Shown piece by piece: positions 24,101 to 35,176 of a stretch of DNA of 60,000 nucleotides. A program made the position numbers and the translations under genes. The stretch spans positions 111,791,433-111,851,432 of the forward strand of contig NC_081410.1 of NCBI RefSeq assembly GCF_030272615.1, written 5' to 3'. The DNA comes from Cryptomeria japonica (lineage: Eukaryota > Streptophyta > Pinopsida > Cupressales > Cupressaceae). The stretch's first letter is position 1, and the number at the start of each line of letters is the position of its first letter. The notes below the pieces were generated by a model. That model had not been told where the DNA came from. It worked only from the letters and a program-made list of their open reading frames with translations, and did not search any database.

Positions 24101-25268
24101 CAATTGAGAGGCTATTCCTTCATCAGCATATGTGGATCCAGAATTCTTGAAAGCTTCTATATCAAAACAAGTAGAGATCAAAGAAAAGTGCAAGATTAAA
24201 GACATGGGATGTGGTGAGTATATCTTTCATGTTGATCAAATCCCACTATCTCCTAAGGTATTTAACCAACATGAACAACCTACAATCAATTTTTAATGTC
24301 AAGGAATTGGGTATGAACCACCTAGTGTTGTGGCTACTAAGTCTAAATGCAAATCTCCTCTAGTGGTGCAAGCACCTCTTGATATCAATAGTCCTAAGAG
24401 TGGTTCCAGAGAAGAATCTATTGAGCGTATTGCCAGCCCTCTTGAGAACTCACATAGCCTTACCATTTCATCCACTCATTCCATCTCCACTCCTCTCCCA
24501 AACTTGGATCAACAAGAATTACAAAAGCCCTTACTCATTGGGGATAAAAAATCAAGATTTGAAAAGAAAAATCTAAAAGTCAACAATAAAAAAAAGTCCT
24601 TTAGTCCAAATCAAAATCAAAAGCTATTGGACTCTGCAAAAATCAAAGTCAACGATGAAAATCCTATGAAAGAAAAAGAACAAGAGTTGATCTCCCCTAA
24701 TATCAAAATAACTGGGGGCAAAATCTCTAAAATTTCAAGTCAAAAAGAATACTTGTTGATCCTAAGTCTCCATCATGCTATCATACTTTCACTTCTTTTT
24801 GCAATCATAAGCCTTCATAAATCGACCACTTGTTCCACACATCCTTTCCCTTCTGGCGATACATCATGGACCTTTAATGGAGCTTCCTCAAGGGACTTTG
24901 TTATCAGGGATGCCCAAACTTCTTTACGTGAGACGCATACGGGCCTACATAGTCCACACACTAGTAATTCTATCTCAGTTCCTTCATCAAGGAAGACAGT
25001 CACTCAAGCTACACATCATTTAGTCAAGGAACAATGCAGCTACAATCATAAAGTCAAGCCTCACACATTTGAGGTACGTGACTTAGTTCTCAGAGAAAAT
25101 CCTAAAAATCAGCAAGACAAAGAGAAGGGCAAGTTCAAACCAAACTGGCTTGGTCCTTACATCATCACAACAACATATGGATCTGGTACATATCAACTCT
25201 CAACTCCAGATGGTGAACCTTTGGAGGATCCTATCAACAACATGCACCTTCGCAGGTTTTACACATAG
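21159..25268 (+). pseudogene. G1 gag-protease-(deleted pol)-integrase C-terminus
   Basis: A single 1,370-codon frame with nine in-frame stops (21537, 21831, 22251, 22863, 23457, 23709, 24072, 24105, 24294) and no frameshift that I can see. Order: a polar N-terminus; gag capsid (PYPFDKSIPMPPF at about 22143, then MRLFPQSLGDQAMEWFFQLP and the RWRNLANRC region); a modified zinc knuckle CEFYKSKGHKIGNC (23010-23050) with Tyr in place of the second Cys/His; and an aspartic protease with VLIDGGVGLN (Asp codon 23721-23723) and ILLGCPWIH. After a Lys/Ser-rich linker and one hydrophobic stretch (about 24750-24820) it jumps to the integrase tail (WLGPYIITTTYGSGTYQL, 25147-25200). RT, RNase H and the integrase catalytic core are absent. 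Gag type suggests the Tat group. Confidence 0.9.
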
Positions 25269-26898
25269 CTCTTTAGAGTACCCCAATTCAAAAAAAAAAA
25301 AAAAAATTCAAAAATACAAAAAAAAAAGAAAAAGTAACAGAAAAACATTTTGTCCAATGGTGAAAACCACTTTGGTGGCACCTTGGGCAAGTACCATGGT
25401 GAAAACTGGGTCACTAGCGCCATGCATAGAGACATTGCTCCTCCCTCCTTTAGGATTCGATTTCATCCTTTCACTTTGCACACACTCACACCCTATCCAT
25501 CCATAATAAAACTTACACATTCCCATCATGGCTTGTTATTGATCTACCCAAGATTGGTTCGCCATTCATAATAACCCCCTTTTCACCCCTTTCCGTCCAT
25601 AATAAATCAGCTCCTATCTGTGGCTAAGGCAAATCCTACATCTAGTAATGGGTGTGGAACTGAGAGCATCACATGTTCTGAGGAGTACCGTTTCTTCCAG
25701 TTTCCTTCAATCTATCCGTGCACAATCCACAATAAAGCAGCATTTGCATCACAATCCGCAATAAATTTTCATCTTCTCCATAATAAAGTATCAGTTTCAT
25801 GGATTCAGTCAGTTTTAGATGAGACACAGTAGCAACAATAGGCTTCAACAAATCAAATCTTTCAACAGACTCAGACAACATTATGGTTCAGTGCTATCTA
25901 TCCTTTTGTGAAAGTAAACATTGTGACCACAATCAAATAAGACTTATACAAGTGACAAGAGACACTACACTTGACAACTACAGTGGATGTTGGTGTCAAG
26001 TCTTGGTTTTATTTTGATTTTATCTTTTGGTGACATGTCTTTTAGCTTTTCCAGGATGTCTCTGACTAGAGATTCTATCTCCAGGATGTCTTTGACTAGA
26101 AAGGCGAGGATGGGGTATCGTCACCTATTTTTCTTTACTGTCTATGGATTGTCTCTTAGTAATGCTATGACTTGTCCAAGGATATGAGGACATTGTGAGT
26201 CTAGTATGAACTGGGGCATTCCTTGTTTGCAACTATCTTATCTCCATGCAAATGGGTACAACAACTTTCTGGGTCGAACATATGCCTCGATTGTCATAAC
26301 CTATTTTGTCATAATAAAGCTCAATGATGATAATTCATAAGAAGATTTTTCACTTTCATATCTTCTATCTTCCATCCCCCTTTCTTGATTGACTTCCATC
26401 ATCCTTCTTGAGTCCGTGTAGCCCATTATCACATGACTGAGTATAATGAAACACCAAAAATATTTGCATTTCATGTAGTTGCACCTACATTACCACATAT
26501 AAGCATTTCATACATACATATAGATATCACAATGGCATCACATCCTGCACACAACACATGTTAGCACATTTTACATTTTCATCATGTAAATAATTATTTG
26601 CATTATCATATTCATTTGCATTTCATACATTTACATTTTCATTTGCATAACTTATAAAATATAAAACAAAAAAAAAATATTGCATTTCATCATGTACATA
26701 TTTGCATCCATATCATAACCATCACATAGAAACATACATCATGAAACATCTAATCAAATAGAAACATACATCATAGGAACATAAGCATCACATAGGTACA
26801 CATACATATAGTTGCCACAAAGCATCATCTCATATATATATATATATATATATCATAATCATACATGTCATGATACAATGATGTCAAAATACATATGG
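25269..26898 (+). other. G1 3' non-coding region, first part
   Basis: Starts with poly-A-rich sequence (25288-25330), then typical 3' Ty3 filler. A 21-bp block TCCAGGATGTCT(C/T)TGACTAGA is duplicated in tandem (about 26049 and 26080). From 26450 to 26860 the sequence is dominated by CATTTCATA/ACATACATA words and a TA microsatellite (26831-26852). No gene on either strand. Confidence 0.55.
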
Positions 26899-27316
26899 CT
26901 ACACAGCCAACCCTTGTGTCACCCTGTTTGGACACAGGAACCCACTGATCACTCCTAACACTACTGGTAGTGCTAATCCTATCCATGTCATGGTATCCTA
27001 GGCGACATGTCCTGCCCTCATCTCTAGTCTCGGATCCTGGAACACTCGTCTCAATGCCTCCCTGTCTCCATCTCGATCATAGGGAATCAACTCCCCATCG
27101 ATCGGTGTCCTCAGAATCCTGTACACATCCTCTAAGGTGACTGTCATCTCACCCATCGACAAATGGAATGTGCATGTCTTAGAGTGCCATCTCTCAGCAA
27201 GCACAGTCAGCAACCCCATGTTCCCCCGAAACTTAGGCACATATAGAATAAATCACAAACCCATAACCTCAATTGCAGCTCTGTCCTCAAATATCAGCTC
27301 TGGTCGTAACCTCTGA
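26899..27316 (-). pseudogene. Antisense plant mobile domain (PMD) fragment inside G1
   Basis: Minus-strand frame with the signature of the plant mobile domain: an LRPELIFEDRAAIE start (about 27310), then LLTVLAERWHSKTCTFHLS, GEMTVTLEDVYRILRTPIDGE (27135-27080), FQDPRLEMRAGHV, and on to GLALPVVLGVISGFLCP. Three in-frame stops (after VMGL, GHVA and GLAV) and the lack of the rest of the domain mark it as a broken fragment of about 140 codons. PMD occurs in host proteins of the MAIN/MAIL type and in plant Ty3 and Mutator-like elements, so an element-borne copy is likely. It lies antisense to G1 gag-pol and inside its LTRs, so it was carried by this element. Confidence 0.82.
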
Positions 27317-27399
27317 GTCGATGGGGATCTCTCCCATTACTCCATCATAGGTAGGTACTCCTACAGTCAAGCAAATCAACTGTGTCAGTCAAAGTGGCA

Positions 27400-27690
27400 T
27401 TCACTATTCATCACAAAATGTTGCTTATTATCTTAGTGCTTATATCTATCATATGGTGCTTCTATCCTAGTGGCATTCACTGTTCATCACAAAATGTTGC
27501 TTTTTTATCCTAGTGGTACTCACTTTTCATCACAAAGTACTACGTGTTTTTGCACTCCTTGTTCATCACAAAGTGCTGCTCATATTTGCACTCACTGTTC
27601 ATCACAAAGTGTTGCTCATATTAGTACTCCCTGTTCATCACAAAGTACTATGTCTTGGTACTCCCTGTTCATCACAAAGTGCCTCGATCT
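27400..27690 (+). repeat. 35-36 bp minisatellite, seven copies
   Basis: TTCATCACAAA(A/G)T recurs at 27407, 27482, 27526, 27562, 27598, 27633 and 27668. The last five steps are 36, 36, 35 and 35 bp, and units read CACT(C/G)TTCATCACAAAGTG with a variable tail. It lies in the 3' non-coding part of G1. Confidence 0.9.
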
Positions 27691-27701
27691 ATGCTATCCT
27701 A

Positions 27702-27890
27702 GGGCCTCTGCTTGAGTGTATCCTCTTGAGTAGTTTCTTAATTGGCAACGTATGTTCTATCACAGAATTGTCAATCCTAGCCCTATCTATTATCCTAGTC
27801 TTCCCTAGAGGACCTGCTTGAGTGTATCCTCTCAACAGCTTATCCAATCGACAGTGTATATTCATCACAGAATTGTCGATTCGGCCTTGA
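27702..27890 (+). repeat. Two tandem ~106-bp copies after the minisatellite
   Basis: GCTTGAGTGTATCCTCT at 27710 and again at 27816, each followed about 50 bp later by TATCACAGAATTGTC or TTCATCACAGAATTGTC. The second half of the unit is related to the minisatellite core. Confidence 0.8.
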
Positions 27891-28364
27891 AGACACATTA
27901 CCCTACCTAGCATGCATTAATGACAACATTTATTGCGACAAAGTACAAAGAGGTTTTGTGGTACTTATCGGCTCTCCTGCATCTGCTAGCCTCTGAAATC
28001 GGCGAATGCAATCAAATCTGTGTGCCAATGCCATCACTACTGACTACTGCTGCTCTATTCTCTCTCTGCACTCTGATCTCTTGGATGTGTGGATGACAAT
28101 GAGGATCTTCTCCCCTCATGGTCTATCTTATAGATTGCCCTAGCCCTAGTCTCCCATGTCAGTCTTCGTTATCCCGTGACTATGTCACTCTATCCTATCT
28201 AGTCAGTCATTTCTAGCCTTTCTTTCTTATCGAGAGATTGTCTGTGATCTTTTTAGACATTTTCATCCAATCTCTTGAGGGGGAATATCATTCCCATCTT
28301 GGGGCAACTTTGTATCAGTTTATATTATCTTTTTTGAAATAACGCGACAAGCTGCATTGTCTCA
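27891..28364. other. G1 3' non-coding region, last part
   Basis: No gene, repeat or RNA signal recognised; pyrimidine-rich toward the end. Confidence 0.5.
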
Positions 28365-28378
28365 AAGAGGGACAAAAT
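28365..28378 (+). promoter_or_regulatory. G1 polypurine tract
   Basis: AAAGAGGGACAAAA directly precedes the 3' LTR start TGTAGACACC, as required for plus-strand DNA priming. Confidence 0.9.
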
Positions 28379-29206
28379 GTAGACACCTAAAATTGTCATG
28401 TCTAATTAAATAAATATCTTTATTTATTTAATTATCTAAGCCTAATTCTCCTATTAATTAAATAAATCTTTATTTATTTACTTAATTCATTTATCCTCTT
28501 CTAACCTTATTTCTCATTTAAATAAATACATTTATTTATTTAAATTACCCTTTTCCTAAATTAAATAAATATCTTATTTATTTAATTTATCCCACTTCTT
28601 CTATTAATTAAATAAATCTTTATTTATTTAATTAATTCATTAACCTTTTCTACCCATGACACATGTCATTCATCTTTTAATTCATACACTACCTACCCTC
28701 TTATTATTTTCTTATTTTCTTTACCTACCCTTTAATCATAGCCGACCATTTATCTTTTACATTTCTCAATCTTATCCCTCCATTTCTTATAGTGTCTTCT
28801 ATATAAGGAGATTCTTCCTTCATTATCAACCCTAATCAATCATTCTAATCAATCTATGCATCCTAATCAGTTGATTACACTCACTATGTATTCAGCCCCG
28901 ACTACGCTTTCAAACTTGCATATGCAATCAAGCCTACTTCCAATCACATTTCCGTTCTTTGTTGAGATCTTGTGCATATAAAATTTGAGAGCAAATATAT
29001 CAAGCAAGATCAATGGAGATAGGAAGAATGAAGATCCAAACCCTATTGGACATGTGATGGTATAATCTTTGTGATTTCATTTGATTTGCATTGTCTTAGG
29101 TAATCTTCATATGTTATGGTGAATCTTTGTTGTTGTTAGGCTAGGGTTTTGTGGTTGAATTCATTTAGCCTTTCAATATTGTTGTTATCCATTTTCACCA
29201 TATACA
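28379..29206 (+). repeat. G1 3' LTR
   Basis: 828 bp, same ends and same five AT hairpins (28404-28639) as the 5' LTR. About 18 mismatches by eye, so roughly 98 % identity. Confidence 0.93.
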
Positions 29207-29580
29207 CCTATAGCCACTGGAAATAGATCCATGGACTGTTCCTACAGCCAAAACAAACAGAGTAATTCCTGTTTGACAACTTTGGGCTTAGTTAGCATTT
29301 CTTGAGTACGATTTATGTTAATGCAAAGTTTTCTTGTAGCCATTTAGCTATTTTAATTCTTTCTTACTTTTCCCGCATAGATTCTAGTTGTTGTAGTAAT
29401 GCAGGGTAGCAAACACAGGAACTTAGTGCATATATAGTGCAGACCCATTTCAAGTAATACATCCCTAGGTTGACAATCAAATGAAATACAGCTATGGAAA
29501 TAGTAACTTCGCAGAGTGAATATACAAACTTCAGGTTGAGACTTTAACTATAGTTATTATTCCTATTGTTGGACTAAACA
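29207..29580 (+). repeat. Probable 3' part of the G2 5' LTR
   Basis: Non-coding sequence from the G1 end to ATTGTTGGACTAAACA, directly before the primer-binding site. LTR identity is inferred from that position only; no partner copy was found. Confidence 0.5.
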
Positions 29581-29584
29581 TTTT

Positions 29585-29603
29585 TGGCGGCATTGTCGGG
29601 GAT
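29585..29603 (+). promoter_or_regulatory. G2 primer-binding site (degenerate)
   Basis: TGGCGGCATTGTCGGGGAT closely matches the TGGCGCCGTTGCCGGGGAT form common in Athila/Tat/Ogre elements (tRNA-Asp type); the differences look like decay. Confidence 0.75.
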
Positions 29604-29703
29604 GGTGTCAAACTAAGAACCTATTATGGTTATTATCTTTTTAGTTTTTAGTTTAGTTGTTTTTGATAGCTCTGATTGTCTTAAGTAATTTTTTTGAACC
29701 TGC

Positions 29704-31261
29704 ATGCATGGGCGAAGAAGAGATGCTCAAGGTAGATTCCTTCCCAGTCATCCTAATCATGCAAGAATTGATCCATATGACCCCCCAGATGTAAATCCTT
29801 TTTCTGAACTATCAAATCCCAAAAAAATTGAACTGTCCTGAATCTAAACTTCCTGAGAACAACCTCCATTTTCTCTTTGGACCTCCTGAAGAAGAACTTC
29901 ATTTAGTGAATTCTCCCAAAATCCCAATGCAAGGAAATCCACCTCCTGGTGGGAATAATCCACCCCCACCTTTGGCACCAACATTTGAGTTTCCTATCTC
30001 TGATCAACATGATAATACTAATCTCAAGAATATTATAGCTTCTTCTCTCCCTAAATTCTATGGATTAGTGATAGAGGACCCAAACACATTCTTGTTTAAG
30101 TTTGATGTCCTCTGTAGGAATTTTGATTATACTACAGATGCCCACAGAATCAAAATATTCCCTGCCACTTTGAAAGAATCATCTTTAAGATGGTTTATGA
30201 GTCTAGGGAGTAGCACAATCACTACATGGGATGAGATGAAATGATTGTTTCTCACAAAATACAAGGATCATTGTAGAGGCACTGATCGCCATGGGGATTC
30301 TATTTTTAGAATGACACAAAAAGAAGATGAGAGTCTTGAAGATTGTCTAGAGAGGTTTCTATTCAGTGTTAACAAGTCCAGGCATAACACTCTAAATGAA
30401 GATTCTCTCAAGATGATATTTTTGAGAGGAATCAATGTTGAATGCACTGATGCTTTGGATCTTATGGGAGGAGGTGACATAACACAATCCACATGGAATG
30501 ACATTGGACAAATTTGTCAGAAGTATTCCAGATCTACTTCTAAGAAAAATAGGCATTTCAAGCCAGGAGTTTCTTCATCAACATCTGGTAATGGAGTTTA
30601 TAGAATGGAACTTAGCCATTTGTTGAAGGAATTTAAGGAGGATATCATAAACAATATGGCTACTCAATTGGACACACTCTCAGCTAAGAAGAAGCATGAG
30701 GAAGCTGATGCAATTCTTGCAGAATTGTGCCCTCATTGTATACAAAGGAAAAGAGACTGCAGATGTAAAATGGTTGCAAATCTTGAAGTTCCTGACTTCA
30801 AGACAATACAAGGTGATGATGAGCAAGTTTTCTATGTTGCTCAAAGAAGGCCAAATTTTCCAAGACAAGGTATGCCTCTCGATCCACTTTCTTTTTCTGG
30901 TTATAGTGGAAATTCCTATGTACCAAATAATCAATGGTAATCTCCATATTCTCAAAATTTTGGTAGTTATCCAAATTGGTATGGTCCTCAAGGCCAAGGG
31001 CAACATTTTGCCAATCAAACTCCACAGTGGCAGCAACCACAAGGAAATTGGTCTCCACCTCAGGGACCATGGCAACAATTTCAAGGAAATTGGCAACCTT
31101 CTCCTCAATGGAGAGGGAGTCAGCCATGGACAAATCAATCTTCTGGATATCAGCAGCCACAACCACCTACAATAATGTCTCCCCCTACAACCACTACTAT
31201 TCCACCTAGATCCACACAATTGCCCACTCAACCAATGTTGAATCCTAATAGAAAATCTTAG
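29704..31261 (+). pseudogene. G2 gag
   Basis: Starts MHGRRRDAQGRFLPS at 29704. A run of A (29820-29827) causes a frameshift after SNPKK; the rest runs in the next frame. The capsid part reads ASSLPKFYGLVIEDPNTFLFKFD, then IFPATLKESSLRWFMSL, with a stop after WDEMK (30242), then LTKYKDHC and ESLEDCLERFLF. A Cys-rich segment CPHCIQRKRDCRC (30730-30770) replaces the usual CCHC knuckle. A Gln/Pro/Trp-rich low-complexity tail follows (31000-31250: QWQQPQGNWSPPQGPWQQF) with stops at 30938 and 31259. Gag proteins of this group assemble the particle. Confidence 0.85.
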
Positions 31262-32290
31262 CAACAACAACAAGTTTATTCAACTGATCCTAATCAATAC
31301 CCGACCTATTCTCTATCTATAAGTGATATTCACCTCAGATCTGGAACAACTTTGCCTAATCTATCCCCTCTAGTTATAACTAAAATACCCAAAGAACAAG
31401 AAATATCTAGTCCAACAGTCCCAATACCTCAAAATCAACAACTACCCCCATTTCCTCAAAGGTTGCAAGAAAAAGAGATTCTTCCAGAACAGGAACCAAG
31501 TTTTGATATTATAGATCAACTGAAACACGTATGTGTTAAAATCCCATTGTTACAAGCTATAAAGGATGTCCATGTATACAATAAGGCACTTAGGGAAGCA
31601 TGTCTAAAGAAGTCTGGTAGACAGAAAAAAGATCTGCAAATAGTGCATGTAATGGGTCAATTGGCTGATATTATGTTAGGAAAAGTTTCAATTCCTAAGT
31701 ATGTCAATCTTGGTAGCCCTATTGTGAATATAGTAATCAATGGCACTCATATAAAGAATGCTTTGATAAATTTGGGAGCAGCCATTAATGTTATGACAAG
31801 GGATATTATGCAGCGGCTTGAAATAACTAGTCTTAGACCTACACCTACAATCCTACAGCTTGTTGATAGTTCTATAGTCCAACCTGATGGTATGATTCAT
31901 GATATAGTTGTTGCTTTGGATTCTTGGGAATATCCTATAGACTTTATGATCCTGTCTTCTAAGGCCACATTGGGAGGATATCTAGTGATCTTGGCAAGAC
32001 CTTGGCTTGCTACAACTGATGCATATATTGGATGTCGGTTAGGGGATATAACTATCTCAGATGGAAATACTACCAAAACATTAGCTCTGTATTCTCCCGC
32101 TCAACCCCAATTTGATCAACAACAAACTGTTTGGCCTAACTTGGGAGAAGAATTCAAAGGAGTTGATTCTATCAATCACCTTATGATGATTAATAGAGGA
32201 CCATTCATCCAACCTCATGATGATGACTCAATTCTTTATAAAATTTTGACAAATGAGTTAAGGAAAGAGCAGCAGTCGTAGGAGTTAGTA
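31262..32290 (+). pseudogene. G2 aspartic protease region
   Basis: Same frame as gag. After a Pro/Gln-rich linker (SPTVPIPQNQQLPPFPQ) comes LADIMLGKVSIPKYVNLGSP and the protease active-site block, which reads ALINLGAAIN where Athila-type proteases have A-L-(I/C)-D-L-G-A-S-(I/V)-N. The catalytic Asp is Asn (codon 31769-31771) and the following Ser is Ala. The flap and second half (DFMILSS, GYLVILARPWLATTDAYIG) are preserved. A stop follows EQQS at 32279. Predicted inactive. Confidence 0.83.
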
Positions 32291-33830
32291 TCAAATATTT
32301 CATAATCAAACTTTCATGTAGCCACTAATATATTGCATACTCTGTTGTCACAGGAAGTCTGCACTTCTCATTTTTCTGATGTATCTCAGATTGATCTTAC
32401 TATTAAAGTGGAAGTTGATTCAAACAAATATTTGACTATCAACAGTAAACTTACATAAATTCAAAGAGTAGCACTTGTGGACTTGCTTAAATATCATAAA
32501 CATGCTTTTGCATGGGATTACAAGGATATGCATAAAATTGATACTATAGTTTGTACCCACCGCATCTACATAAAAGAAGACTGTAGACCACTTAGACAAC
32601 CACAAAGAAGAATTAATCCTACATTAAGAGAAATAGTTAAAGAAGAATTGCAGAAATTGTTAAATGCTGGATTTGTCTATCCTATTTCGGATAGTCAATG
32701 GGTATCACCTTTAGTGATAGTTCCCAAGAAAGGAGGAAAATGGAGGGTATGTGTGGATTACAGATATTTAAACTTGGCAACCAAAAAGGATCATTTTTCA
32801 TTACCATTTATGGATCAAGTATTAGACTCCTTGACAGGGAAGTGATATTTCTCATTTCTTGATGGATTCAGTGGCTACAACTAGATTCAAATTGCCCCAG
32901 AGGATCAAGAAAAGACTACATTTACTTGTCCTTGGGGAACATATGCATATTTTGTTCTTCCTTTTGGATTATGTAATGCTATAGCTAATTTTTAGATAGT
33001 AGTGATAAGCATATTCTCAGATATTTCTTAGGACAACATGGAAATTTATATGGATGATTTTTCAACCTATGGTTCAGAATATGGAGAAGCATTGGAGAAC
33101 TTGAAGAAAGTTTTGCAATGGTGTGAAGACTATAATTTATCATTGAATAGTGAAAAGTGCCTCATGATGATGCAGCAAGGTATAGTTCTTGGTCATCGTA
33201 TCTCTATAAATGGAATACAAATTGACCCAACAAAAATAGAAGTTATTCAAAATATCACTGCACTGGTAAAGCAAAAAGATGTCAGAAGTTTTCTTGGTCA
33301 TGTTGGATATTATAGAAGGTTTATCAAAGATTTTAGCAAAATTACAAACCCTTTATATTCTCTTTTGGCCAAGGATATGGATTTTAATTGGACTTCCTCA
33401 TGCAATGAATCTTTCTTGAATCTCAAACAAACATTAACCCAAGCACCAATTCTTAAAGGTCCAAACTGGTCCTTACCATTTCAAATTCATACACATGCAT
33501 TAGATTATACCATAGGAGCAGTCTTAGGACAAAAGATTGATAATTTGGAGAGTGCAATCTATTATATCAGCAAGAACATGCAGGGGCCTGAGCTAAATTA
33601 TACAGTCCCTAAAAAGGAAATGTTAGCAGTTATATATGCACTCAACAAATTCAGGCATTATATAACAGGATATCTGATATTTGTGCATACTAATCATACC
33701 GCAATCAGATATCTCATGAACAAACCTTCAATCATAGGAAGATTGGCTCACTGGTTACTGTTGATGTAGGAGTTTGATATCACAGTTATTGATAAACCGG
33801 GAAAGTCCAATGTGGTTGCAAAAATATTTT
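32291..33830 (+). pseudogene. G2 reverse transcriptase and RNase H
   Basis: Continuous frame with in-frame stops near 32287, 32303, 32456, 32843, 32882, 32993 and 33029. RT blocks in order: HKHAFAWDYKDM, HRIYIKEDCRPLRQPQRRINP, SQWVSPLVIVPKKGGKWRVCVDYR, FSFLDGFSGYN, FTCPWGTYAYFVLPFGLCNA and the active site YMDDFSTYG (about 33044). Then LGHRISINGIQIDPTKIE, SFLGHVGYYRRFIKDFS and RNase H (QIHTHALDYTIGAVLGQ; LNYTVPKKEMLAVIYAL; VHTNHTAIRYLMNK). The catalytic Asp pair is intact. The frame is lost near 33825. Confidence 0.9.
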
Positions 33831-35176
33831 TTTGGGCTTCAATTGTAGGATGATCATATAGCCATAGATGATGCTTTTCTAGATGAACATTTATTTCTTA
33901 TACAAGCACACACTCCCTAGTATGTTGATATTGCAAATTATTTAGCTGCTAATAAAATGCCAATTCATTTCTCTCCTAAAGAAAGAAGATTATTGGTTGA
34001 GAAAAGCTTTAACTTCTCATGGATTGTTGATTGTTTATTTTATACTAGACCTGACCAAGTCATGGGAATATGTGTTAGAGAGGATGAAACATATGATATC
34101 GTACATGCATGTCATGATGAACCATGTGGAGGACATTTTTCTGCTAAGAGAACAACACTTAAAATATTGAGCACATGATATTATTGGCCAACATTATATA
34201 AGGATGCAACACAATACACAAGGAAATGTGACAGATGCCAGTGCATGGGTAGTCCTTCTAGATCTGATAAGATGCCACTATATCCGTAGATATTAGTTGC
34301 ACCATTTGATAAATGGGGATTATATTTTGTGGGGCCAATTGATCCCCCTTCCAATGGAAAATCTTATATCTTGGTATGTATTGATTATGTAACCAAATGG
34401 GTGGAAGCACGATCTATGACACATGCAAGAGATAATAAAGTGGCTGAGTTTCTCTATGAAGAAATATTTACCAGGTATGGAGTTCCAAGAGAAATTGTTT
34501 CAGACCAAGGACCACAGTTTACTTCCACATTGATTGCAACACTGGTTAATTAATACAATATAAGGCACAAAAGTCTACGCCATACCATCCACAAGCAAAT
34601 GGACAAGTAGAAGTCACAAATAGGGATCTAGAAGCCATTCTTACTAAAATAGTAGTTGTTCATAAAAAATATTATTCTCAAAGACTTCCTAAAGCCATTT
34701 GGGAATATAGAACAACACGAAAAACACCAATTGGTTTTACACCTTTTGAAATGGTGTATGGAAAAGAAACAATTATGCCTATTGAGTTTGAACATAAAAC
34801 TTTAAGAACAACTCTACAATTGAACATGACACTTTATGAAGCACAAAAAGACTGTATTCAATAATTGAATGCTTTGGATGAGTTGAGGAAAATGGTTTTC
34901 CAACAAACATAACTTATTCAAAATCAGAGAGCTAAGTGGCATGATAAGTACATAAAGGAGAAAAACATTAAAGCAGGAGATTGGGCGTTGTTGTATGATA
35001 TAAGATATAAGGATACTATGGAAAAGATGCAAACAAGATGGTTAGGTCCATATGAGATACAAGAAGTTTTCAAAAATGGAGCAGTTCGCTTGACCATAAT
35101 TGATCCAGTTCGATTCAAGCTTTTGGTAAATGGTCATTGACTGTGCCTGCATCATAAACCTGCAACCAAAGAATAG
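33831..35176 (+). pseudogene. G2 integrase
   Basis: Contains the HHCC zinc domain (HACHDEPCGGHFSAKRT; KCDRCQ, 34110-34240), then the catalytic core: VCIDYVTKWVEA (first Asp, about 34385), VSDQGPQFTS (second Asp, about 34500) and the Glu block NGQVEVTNRDLE (about 34600) in a shifted frame. The C-terminal part reads WEYRTTRKTPIGFTPFEMVYG, AGDWALLYD and RWLGPYEIQEVFKNGAVRL, ending at a TAG at 35174. Several stops and two frameshifts (about 33825 and 34555) make it non-functional. Confidence 0.88.

Larger units (their letters stand above)
17769..29206 (+). mobile_element. Element G1: Ty3/gypsy (Tat-like) element lacking RT-RNase H-integrase core
   Basis: An 11.4-kb plus-strand element with two 828-bp LTRs (17769-18596, 28379-29206), both TGTAGACACC to ATATACA and differing at roughly 18 sites by eye. 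A primer-binding site follows the 5' LTR and a purine tract precedes the 3' LTR. Inside are a long leader with triplicated repeats, a gag-protease frame joined to an integrase C-terminus, and about 3.1 kb of 3' non-coding DNA. The flanking 5-mers (CTTGC left, CCTAT right) do not match, so the target duplication is lost, or the ends come from recombination. It cannot move without enzymes from a relative. Confidence 0.92.

Noticed and set aside
24330-25030. Possible RNase H remnant (WTFNGASS) in G1
   Set aside because: Only a few residues resemble the motif; neighbouring RNase H blocks are absent.
26831-26852. TA dinucleotide run
   Set aside because: Simple microsatellite with no further meaning visible.
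30680-31273. 197-codon minus-strand frame opposite G2 gag
   Set aside because: It is the shadow of the low-complexity Gln/Pro/Trp-rich gag tail; composition is biased and no domain is visible.
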